From a virus: 39,842 nt of DNA. The notes under the pieces are model-generated. The model searched no databases and was not told where the DNA came from. It worked only from the letters and a program-made list of their open reading frames with translations. The position numbers were made by a program, and so were the translations under genes. This document shows positions 1 through 10,200 of the stretch, in pieces (the first letter of the stretch is position 1; each line of letters opens with the position of its first letter). The stretch spans positions 1 to 39,842 of IMG/VR virus record IMGVR_UViG_3300013126_000083; one strand, 5' to 3'.

Positions 1-1228
1 TCCAAGGGTGCGGGCCGTTCTGCACCTTCTTGAAGATGACGCGCCCGCTATTCCGGTTGACGGTCAGCGCAGAAGCCCATGTGCTCCCATTGCCACTGAC
101 CTTGACCGAGAAATCGTCGTTCCCCACCAGCCCCATCTCGGCCCGCCCTGACGCGCCCGATTGGAGCAATAAGCTGGCGGTATCGCCAATCGTGGCCTTG
201 TCGATCTTCAACTGATGCCACGTGCCGTCATAGCCCAGAAGCGTGGCGGCGCTGGCGACGCTGGCGGAGAGACTAGCACTGGTTGCTGATTTCGCCGCCC
301 AGTGGAACGCCGAAAACAGTCCAGGCCACACTTCGACATCTTCCGCCTCTGTGGCCCAAAGCTGCGCCAAATTGGCCTTATCAGCGGCGAGATAGGCACT
401 AATCGAGGCAGCGGTGGCTTTATCAGTGGCGGTGGTGGCACTACCAGCAGCGGCGGTAGCACTACCGGAGGCAGCGGTGGCCTTATCAGTGGCGGTGGTG
501 GCACTACCGGCGGCAGCGGTAGCACTACCAGCAGCGGTGGTAGCACTACCGGCGGACTTAGCCGCATGGTGCAGGGCGGAAAACAGTCCAGGCCACACCT
601 CGACATCTTCTGCCTCTGTGGCCCAAAGCTGCGCCAAATTGGCCTTATCAGCGGCGAGATAGGCGCTAACCGCAGAGGCGGTGGCACTACCAGCGGCGGC
701 GGTGGCATAGCTCTGCGCGGAGGTGATGTCGCCGTAGGTCGGGCCGTTGTCAAACCCGGTCCCGCCCGCGTTCCACACCAGCGTCCTGCCTGCCTCCGCC
801 GTCGGCAGGTCGTCGGGGTACGGCTGTCCGGCGGCGACCTTCAGCGCCCGCCTAGAGAGCCCAAGCACTTGCCGGGCGAAAGATGTCGACTTATCGAGGG
901 CGAGTTCTATTTGCGAAAGCGAGATCGAACTCTGCGTCGAGAAGGGCCGTTCCTGCGACGCGGTTATGTTCGGCTCAATCGTCATCGTCGCACCCGCGGG
1001 CAAAGTCGCGCCAGACACTAGCGTAATCGAACCGCCCCCGGCGTTGCCCGCTCCCGATACCGTGTAGTGCGTCGTACGCGCCAGTTCGTCAGTTGTGCCG
1101 TCTGCGTTCTGCCGCAGCACCGTCAGTTCGGCGTCCTCGTAGATTTTGAAGTCGTAATCGAACACGGTAGTGACGCCGTCGCCGACGTACGGCCCGGATA
1201 CAAGCGCCTCGCTGCTGGAAACTGTCAT
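1..1228 (-). CDS. Tail fibre protein, T7-fibre-like N terminus (C-terminal part cut by window edge)
   Basis: The frame is open from an ATG at 1228 to the window edge, giving 409 visible residues with no stop. The first ~75 residues (MTVSSSEALVSGPY, then VFDYDFKIYEDAELTV and an HYTVSG strand) match the N-terminal virion-anchoring domain of T7-type podovirus tail fibres, which attaches the fibre to the tail. Residues ~185-310 are Ala/Ser/Thr/Gly-rich and repetitive: a segment containing AYLAADKANLAQLWATEAED occurs twice (about residues 189-218 and 278-306), separated by GSATAA/GSATTA-type units; this looks like an extended shaft. The host-binding C terminus lies outside the window. The gene starts two bases beyond the stop of the giant protein at 1230 and is the last visible gene of the late operon. 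The role is inferred from the N-terminal domain and position. Confidence 0.85.
   Translation of the reverse strand, partial: MTVSSSEALVSGPYVGDGVTTVFDYDFKIYEDAELTVLRQNADGTTDELARTTHYTVSGAGNAGGGSITLVSGATLPAGATMTIEPNITASQERPFSTQSSISLSQIELALDKSTSFARQVLGLSRRALKVAAGQPYPDDLPTAEAGRTLVWNAGGTGFDNGPTYGDITSAQSYATAAAGSATASAVSAYLAADKANLAQLWATEAEDVEVWPGLFSALHHAAKSAGSATTAAGSATAAAGSATTATDKATAASGSATAAAGSATTATDKATAASISAYLAADKANLAQLWATEAEDVEVWPGLFSAFHWAAKSATSASLSASVASAATLLGYDGTWHQLKIDKATIGDTASLLLQSGASGRAEMGLVGNDDFSVKVSGNGSTWASALTVNRNSGRVIFKKVQNGPHPW
312..664. repeat. Direct repeats inside the tail fibre gene
   Basis: An 86-base segment at 312-397 recurs at 579-664 with only a few differences; the offset is 267 bases, exactly 89 codons. 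Between the copies are shorter repeats: a unit starting at 408 recurs at 471 (offset 63 bases, 21 codons), itself made of 18-base GSATAA-type subunits. All offsets are multiples of three, so the repeats extend the fibre shaft without breaking the frame. This is a coding repeat, not a CRISPR array. Confidence 0.9.
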
Positions 1229-1229
1229 G

Positions 1230-4200
1230 TTATCGCCGCCCCATGATAAACTCGACAGGCGTCACGTTCTCGCCCTTCTCTAGCCTATACCACGCATCGA
1301 CCACCCGGTTCAACTGTCCTGACGGCAAGCCAGTGGCGGTACCGACGGCGCTGCTAAGCGCTTTGAACAGCGGCATGTCCGCCTCGCCCTGCGCCGCTTG
1401 CACGAAAGGCTTCGCCAGCGTCTCGACGACCGAGCCGTAGGCACCCGCCTCGTACCCGGACAAGGCCGAGCCGAAGTCGCGGATCGCGGGCACCGTCGAC
1501 ATCATCGACAACAACGTCTCACGCGCGAGGAACGTCCTCCACTTACGGTCGTCGTCCTCGCCCATGCCCGGCAGAGTTCCCTTGATTAAGTTATAAAGGA
1601 TCGCCTCGACCGTGAAGAGCATGGTCATTTCGACGGCCCCCCTCACCGCAGCTTGCAGGGTCTTCAAGTTCACCCCAGTCATGTCCCTGCGTGTGCGCCC
1701 ATAGACCTCATAGGCGATGTTGCCCTTCGCGAACATGTACGACCCCAGCGCCGTGAAGAGCCGTACGAAGCCGTTCTGCCGCGTATCCCGCGACAGCGTG
1801 CCGCGCTCGAAAGCCGAGCGATCCGAGAACACGCCGGACGCCTGCGCGCGCGCGACCATACGATCCGCGTACGCGCGCGCCTTCGCCTCGTCGCCGAACC
1901 TCCTCATACCTTGGTTGTGCGCAGCATACCATGTCGGCACATCGACCCCGTAGAACTGCACCTTCTGCATCAGCCAGAGACCGACGCGCGCCAGCCCCTG
2001 CTGGAAGCGCTTATAGCGCGACGCTGCGGGGCCGACCACGATGTCGCCTAGAATGTCGTTTATATCCCGGTTGAACGTGCTCTCGCGTTCGCGCATGAAC
2101 GACGAGAACTTGACCACCTCCCGCGGGGCACGGAGCGGGTTGGCGGCGTAGATACCGTACCCGATCGCCATGTCTTTCGCCCCCACCGTGACGATAGACT
2201 GGGAGACGCCCGTTAGCTGGATCGCCACCGTGCCCAAATTGAACGCGAGTTTCGACAGGGTGAAGCCGTTCTTCGCGCGCAGCGCCAGCCGCCCGAACAC
2301 GCCGCCAGCAGCGATCTGCCCGGTGGCGGTGTCCTGAAGCCACATCTCTAGCGCTTGGTGATCCTTCAGCAAGCCCTTGCGCTCGAACGCCCCGCGTACG
2401 CGCGGGTCTTGCAGCACTCGCCAAGAGTTCGCCACAGCCTCGGAGAACGCGAGGTCGTGTATCACCTGCCCGACGTGCTGGTGCAGCACCTCCATGCCGA
2501 GTTGCAGCACGCGACCGCCCGAGCCCCGCGCGCGTTCTTCCAGATGACCGTGACGGGTCTGCGCCTTGCCGAAGCGCCCGGCCATCATCTGCTTCTGCAC
2601 TTCGGCCAGTTCCTCAGCGGCCACCAGTCCCGAGACATCGCCTCGGTACTTGATCGGGTAGTAGCCGCCCGCACGCGGGCCGAACGGCGTCTCGACCTCA
2701 GACGCCAGCACCTTCTTTGGCACGACGCCGGTCAGCCGCCGTTCGCGCGCCTCGATCAGCGGCCAGAAGGTGTTCACGTAGTCCCACACGCTCTGCACGA
2801 AGTCCCAGTCGCGCAGGTCAAGCTGTTGCTTGATAAAGTCCACCTGCGAGGCGTTGAAGCCGCTACCGCTGTCTGTGTCCATCAGGCGCGCGAGGTTGTC
2901 GGCGTTGCCCATATTCAGAGCCGCTGAGATCAAGTCCCATTTCGTAAACGCGCCGCCGAGTTCCTTGTAGTGCTTGCGCGTAGCCATCCGCCGCTGCTCG
3001 GCTTTCGAGTACACGCTATACAGCCCTTCCAGCGCGCGCGCCGCTTTTTCGCGCTCGACCTGCGCCCAGTTCGCGGCTGCGTCGATCGGCGCTTTTATGG
3101 CCTCGTATGCAGCACCGACGTCGAACCCGCCAATCTTGCGCAGCAGGGTATCGGCGTTCAACAGCAGGTTCGCGAACTCGCGCAGACCGCCACGCAATTT
3201 CTCGCCCGGCGTTGCGACGCGGTTAGGCGCATGGTCCTTCAGGTTCGTCTCGATCTCTGCCACAACGCCGTCGACAACCGCGGCCAACTCGCGCTCGCTC
3301 TGCGCATCGCGTAGCTTCTTCTTCATCCGCGCTGTGTGCTCGATGTTGCGCAGACTGTCGAATACGCCTTCCAGTTCCGCCAACAGCAGGGTCTTGTACG
3401 GACGTCGCTTCGCCTCGTCAAGCACGTAGGCAGGGATCGCGAGTTCGTTCTCACGGCCCGCTGCCTTCATCATCTCGACGTACTTCAGCAGACCGGAGCG
3501 CCGTTGCGCCTGCCGCAGCGATACCGCCTTTCGAAAGTCGTACGAGGTGAGAATGTCGTCGATTGCTTCCAGATACTCGCCCGCCAGCGCGCTGCGCGTC
3601 GACTTTGACTTCAGCTTCGCGACGTGACTTTCAACCTTCGCCAGCACCTCGTCCGCCGCCTTACTCTCGACGTAAAGCTGATAGTTCAGCAACTGCTCGC
3701 GCTTAGCCGCGTAAGCCTCGTCCATCTGCCCCCGCGCCACAGCCTGCATCGCGCGCTCGCCCGCCCGCCGTTCCGCTGCGAGATACGCCCCGCTGCGAAC
3801 TGCCTTGTGAACCGGCATCGCGCGGATCGCCGCACGCGCGACCTCGGCGGCTTGGCTTCGCGTCGTCACTTGGCCGATCTTGGCTGCCTTGCCGATCGCA
3901 CGAAGTTCCGCCGCGAGCAACTGCCCGCGCTTCTCACCGTGCAGCGCCGCCACCGCCTTCGCCTCGATAGACCCGTCGACCAGCGGGTCCCCGTGACGCT
4001 TGCGCATTTCAGCGTCTGTACGCGCCTTGATCTCGTCCGCCGCGCGAGGCGACGACACTAGGTCTTGCAGCATCTCGCTGCCTGAGCGGTAGCCGAACCA
4101 CCCCGCCACGTCATCAGCGCTGAGCCCCGTATCTTTCGCCCACAGCGGTCGCGAGCCCCGCGGTAGCGCCGTCAGCATCTCTTCGCCGTACTCGTCGATT

Positions 4201-7200
4201 AGCATCTGCCTGTCGAGCCGTAGATCGCCAGCCAGTTGCTCAGGCGCGTCGCCACCCAGCCATCTGGCGTTGCCCAGCCACTCGCGTACGCGGTTCGCGG
4301 GCTTCGCGTTGACCGACGCCCGGATACCCGCCTCTACCTCGGCTCGCTCCGCCTTGAACTCCGCCGTACGCGCGCGCCGAAGCGGTGCCATGATGGTCCG
4401 CAGCATCTCCTGCCGCGTCTCGTCCTGCGCCTCGACAGACAGTTTCACCAGCTTCTGATAGTCCTCTTCCGCGATCCCGAGTTGCGCTGCGTTCTCGGCG
4501 ACCAGCTTGTCAAAGCCGTTCTCGGTCGATGCTGCGGCGATCTCTTCGTCGGTCGCAAGCATGCGATCGAACACGCCGCGCAGTTCGTCATTGATCGGAA
4601 CACCCAGCCCGCGAGCCCGTCGGTACACGCTCAGCAGCCACGCGCTAAACGCCTCGAAGGCAGCGCGCAACGCGTTCGACGGTGCCTTGCCTTCGAGCAA
4701 GTACGCCTCGTACGCCCGCGCCCACGTCTCCTGCAAGCCGACGTTGACCTTGCGATCCGTTTCCAGATCGCCAGTCGTGCCGTCGCGCAGGTACGAAGCG
4801 ACCAGCGCTTCGGAAACGCCGCCGTCCTTGGCAATCAGGTCGATATTCTGACCCCACCACGCAAGGACCGTCTCCCAGTCCGCCCGCATTCCTTCAGGCG
4901 CGTCGCCCTTGGCGATGATGTCTTGCAGCACGTGCAGATAGTAGTGCCCACTCTCGTGCAGAAACGTCGAGAGATCAGCCTTCTGATACAGCGTCACCAG
5001 CGGAGCCCGCCCCGGTTCGGTCGGCAGCAGGATCGACCCACGCGCGCCATCCGGGCGCTTCTGGAACAACGGCTGCGCCTCGCTCGCGGTGGCGCGCATC
5101 TCGGGCGTGATCTCGACCACCCACACCGGATCACTCTCCGGGCGCAGTTCCGCGGGCATAATCTGGAAGAACTGCTTAGGCGTTATGACCGACCTGACGA
5201 GCAAGCTAGACAGCAGCGTTTCCGCGCTCTTCTCAGGATTATGGAGGTCCGCTTGCGTCGACCGCGCGACAGCGAGGCGACCCTTTGTCAGGCCGCGCAT
5301 GTACTCTAGCCGCTCCACCTCGTTCGGCGGGGCACCGGTCGCGCGCGCGCTGGCGAGGCTCTCTTCGAGACCCGCCAAAGTGGCCTCTAAGTTCTGTATC
5401 GAGTCCTGCACCTGCACGGCGCGGCGCATACGCTCGTCGAACATTTCCTTTTCCAAGCTCTCCCATTGCTCCGCTGTCAGCAGCGGGGCACCGGTCGTTA
5501 GATACGGCGTTTCCTTCAGCAAACGGATCGTGTTCTGGAACCCGTATTGCGACGCCGCCAGCATGGCGGTGTTCAAGTCCGAGAGCGGCCCAACCTCAGG
5601 CAGTGCACGATCGAGCCGCACTTGTGAGCCGAAGCGCCGTGCGAACTTGTCGACGAAACGCTTGATCTGCTGGTCGTAGGCAATCTTGTAGCCATCGCCG
5701 CCGACCACGATGTTCTGCCCTGAGATCAAGCCCTCGGGCTCGGCGAGCACGCGCTGCGCCATCGTCCCGCCGAGCAGTTCCGACAGCGACTTACCGACCA
5801 CTTCACTCTCAGGGATGCGACCACCTTCGCGCGACTTCTCAAGGATCACGTTGCTCTCATCAACGAGGAACCAGTCAGTGCCGTTGATCCCCGTCAGTTT
5901 GATCTCGCGAGCAATGCCCGCACTACCGTCCTCGCGGGTGTACTCGACCCGCCCGAAGGGGTACCACGTGATCTCGTGCAGCACGTTCTGCACCGCGCCG
6001 GACCAGCGCCGCGCCTGCATATACGCGGGCGTCCACGCCAGATAATCTGCGCCCTCTTCCGCGGCGGTCTTCAGCAGCTTCTTCATCATCAGCGCGTAGT
6101 ACGCTTCGCCCTCGAAAGGTGTGATCGGCTGCCTCGGCATCGATACCGTCATCTCGTCGCTGATACTATCCTGTTCTCTCGAAATCTCGTCGCGCCGGTC
6201 TTGGTTGCGCAAAAACTCGGCAATCGGCTCATACCCACTTTCGCCGGGCCGCGGCAACTCGTCCGCCAGCCGCCCCAGTAGCGCGGAATACAGCGAGTCA
6301 GGTCCTATCGTGGCGCGAACGGGAAGACCTTCTCGCTTATCGATCACGTCGCGAAGCACCTCGGGTGCCGAGTGAGACGACAACGCGTTCATCGTGCGGC
6401 CAGACGATGAACGCGGCATTTCCAGATTATGCCCTTCAAGCATCGCAGAGGCGATCACGTTGTAGCGCGCGTGCAGCGCTGCTCTCTTGCGAGACAACTC
6501 CAATCTTCTCGCGCTCAGAACTTGCATCTTCGCCACATCCGCCGCGGTCGGCGCTGGCCCATTATCGCGCCAGTACGACCCAAGATCGGACTGGACTTCT
6601 TCGACGAACAACACGTTCTTCCCGTCGGCACTTTTGCGATAGTCAAACCGCGCGTGCACGACGATATTCTCGACGTCATAGTGCGCACTTTTAACGAACG
6701 GCGACAAATCTAAAGCGGCGTTCGGCCCCGCGCGGTTCAGGTTCGGCACCGTCAGCAGCACCTCGCGGTAGTCGTACCCTCCCTTCTCTGTGTGCTTATC
6801 CCAAACAGTTTTACCGCGTGCTTCGGGGCCGTCGTACGCGCGCGTATAGTGGTCGCGGATCGCTTCTATAACGTCGTTCTGCGAGCGATAGTTATCGCCT
6901 TCCCAGTAGTAACCGTCATTCTCGCGTGTAATGACCGTGCTTTCCTCGGACCCGTCCGGTTGCGTGATCGTAACAGGGTACTCGTAGATAGGGTCTTCAT
7001 AGTACGCCTGCACAGCCATATCGCGCGCGCGGTTGAGTAGCGCCTCTTTCTCGTCATCCGAAACATCGTCCGGCCCGAAATCGCCGCCGGGGTCGCTCTC
7101 GTTCATCTCATTGACGCGCTCGTCGATGAGGTCTGGCAGGTAGTTCTCTCGCGCCGTCTGCTCGATCCAGTCGTCATCGTACGCTCGCTCCTCGCCGGGG

Positions 7201-10200
7201 TCGACCTCGACCGTGAACTCCCCGAACACCGCATCTTCGCCCCCGAGCGTGACCGGCGTGATCGTCACCTCATTGCGCCGCAAGAAGTCCACCACCGTCT
7301 CGCGGGCGACCTGCCCCTCTTGCGTGTCCAGCCAAGCGAGCACACCGGACCAGTCGATCTCCGCCTTCTTGATCCCCGGCAGTCGCTGGATGATCGACTT
7401 CCAGTCCTTCGCGGACGCCTTCGCTTGCTTGGCGTTCGCGACATCGCGGGTCAGCGCGCTGAAAAAGTCCGGCGTTGCCCCCGACTGGAACAACTCCACC
7501 GTACGGTCATCCCGCACCGACACAGGCTCGACCGGCTCGAACAGCGCCGCCGCCGCGCCCTGCGGCGCGTCCATGACTATGTAACCCTTAAACCCGCGCT
7601 CAACGAGCCTCTCTTCGAGCCAGCCTATCCGCTGACGCGCAGGCACGTCGTCCGGTATGGCGTCGACCAGCCCCTCGGGATCGCGCGTCAGGTCATAGAG
7701 CGCCTTCGCGGGCACGCGAACCTCATGCCGGTACGGTCCAAGGCTCTCCTTGCGGTAGCCGCCGGGTTTGCCGACGCTAACGCCGAAGAACGCCTTCTTC
7801 GGCCCCCGCACATTGCGCTCGGCACCCCTAAGGGGCCCCGTCCCCGCAAACGCCGGGTCCACCGTGCCACGCGCTGCGTCGGACCAATGTGTCAGTGTTA
7901 CTGTCCCATCTTCGTTAACCGGCACCTTCGGCTTCGCGCTGTCGTCGCGCGCTTCCCAAACCCGGCGTGGCGTTTTCGACGTCGCATAGTCGCTCTTCAG
8001 GCTCGGCAGCTTTTCCGCAAAGCCGCTCACGGCGGCGTAGCTGTCCGACGCCGCGAAGCCCTTGAAGTTCCCGCTATCCCAAATCTGGAACACGTAGCGG
8101 AAGTTATCGAGTAGCACGCGTTCCATCTCGGCGACCGAGACCTGCAACGCGGTCATGCCCTCGACGGCGTCGCCACCGGTTTGAAGCACCTCACGCGCTT
8201 TAGCCGCGAGGGTCTCCTGATCGTAGTACTGCGCTTTGTACCGATCCTTTTTAGCCTCGTTCGCGTTGTACTCTTCGGCGGGCCCGCCCAGCTTCTCGAA
8301 GGTCAGGAACAGCCCGCCCGGCACCAGCAACTCTTTCGCGCGTCGCACGTGGGCACCGCGGGTGTTCGAGATAAACTGGAACACCATCGCTTCGTGCACG
8401 ATGTCGAACTTCTTGCCCTTCGGGTCAAAGAACGGGATCGCCGTCCCGTCGTCCTCGGTCCACGCCACCGTACCCGCATCCTCGGCAGACCCGTAGGCCG
8501 ACAGGTCAAACACGACCCCCTCCACCTGCGGCTTGCTCTCGAACGTCGTCTGCATCGCTACGTTAGGGTCGAGCGCTACCGCAGTCGCACCGGGGTTACG
8601 CTGCACCACGGCTTTCGCCATCGCCCCCTCGGACGCACCGATGTCAAGTAGCGCGCCGGTCCCGATCGTCTCCGAGATCACGAAACCAACGGCGTCCTGC
8701 ATCTCGCGATAGCCCGGTATCGACGTGCGGATATGGTCTTCAAAATTGCCAGAGAAAGGCTCGCGCTCTTTGGCAAAATCCTTGACCTCTTGCGGCAGGT
8801 CGATCACCGGAACATATGCGTCGAGCCGCTGCGGCTGCTGCCGCGCGCCCGACGTAACGTCCGAGAAGAACTTGGTGAAGTGCCGCCCGTCACCAGCCAT
8901 GTCCCCCGAGAGCACCTCGTCGCGGTTCTGGTACAGGGTCTGCGCGGCAAAGCCTGCCGACCACGTAGTCCCATCGCCCATCGTCGAATAGAAGTCACGC
9001 GCCTTAGCGGCGTCGCCTGTGACGAGATCGTTCAAATCCAGCGGGATCGTCGGCGAACCATCCATGAACACAAGACCCTCGCGGGTCAGCACGCTCTCTT
9101 GCCCGTATTTGCGGCCCAACTCGACCACGGTGTCTCGATCCGCGAAGATCATGTACGACACGCCGTCGCTCTGGCCCTTGTAGACACCTTCCATCTTGTG
9201 GAACGCGATCCCACGCGCCTGCAACTCTGCTTCCAGCGCCGCGTTTTGCGCCGCGTCTGTCTCAGCGCCACGCGTCGCCGTCACCACGCCCCAACCGGGA
9301 CGCCGCAGGAAGTCAGCAGTCACGCCTGCGCCAAGATCACCCGGCTGCGCCGGACGCAGCGTTTCACCGCCCAACTGGTTCAACAGCACCGGCCCCGCCG
9401 CGGGGCCGTACATCTGCTCGACGGCGAGTTCGAGATCAGCAGGCTCTGCAACTTCGAGATCAAGACTAGCCGCTTCCGCCGCCGCGCGTATCGCCTTGAT
9501 GAGTTTGCCCTCGCCTTCGCGCTGCTCGACCGGCGCGCGCACGCGATCCAGAACTTCTGCGGTCACGCGCGGTGTTTCGACCGCGACGGAACTCTCTAGC
9601 GCGCCCTGCACCTGCGCCAACGGGTAGCGCTTCAGGAACTCCTTGAGGTCAATCCCCAAGCGCTGCGCCATTGTACGCGCGAACGCGACCGCTTGCAGCG
9701 CTTCCTTCTCAGCAACGTCACTGGTGCGCCCCGCGCGGCGCAACGCCGAGACGAGTTCGACGCGCGCTTCGTCCGCCACGCGTTCAAGGTCAGTCTGCCC
9801 GCTCGTCGCCTTGTCGGCTGCCTCCTGCGCCTGCGTCGACAATTCCGAGAGCCGGGCTTGGTACGCCTTCAACTCCGTCGCGCTCATCCTATCCGGTGCC
9901 GTACGTATATGCCCGCGCAGCCGCTCGTCGAACCGCGTTCCGACGATGTCGGCTGCGTACGACGCTGTTGGTATCTCGACCGCACCGCCGTTGTCGCGCG
10001 CCCGCCGGTACGCTTCAATGTCCACACCGTCAACCGCCGCCAGAAACTGCTCCGCGGTTACGCCACCGGGGTCGCTCTGGAACAACCTATCAAGCGTCTG
10101 CGCATCAACGTACAGGCTTTCCACGGGGCCATCTTTTGTCAGCGTCGCAACGGCGTCGCGGTAGCGCTCCGGCACCTTCGCGCGTATCGTGCTGTCTTTA

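Noticed and set aside
404-565. Short repeats looking at first like a CRISPR array.
   Set aside because: The units are adjacent, multiples of three, and code for GSATAA-type peptides; there are no unique spacers of constant length.
208-753. A 181-codon Pro-rich frame on the minus strand within the tail fibre region.
   Set aside because: It is an out-of-frame reading of the Ala/Ser/Gly repeats; the fibre frame from 1228 has a clear family N terminus and continues through this region.
1-1228. A diversity-generating retroelement, as BPP-1-like phages may carry one.
   Set aside because: The fibre's C terminus is outside the window and no reverse transcriptase or template repeat is visible; nothing supports it here.
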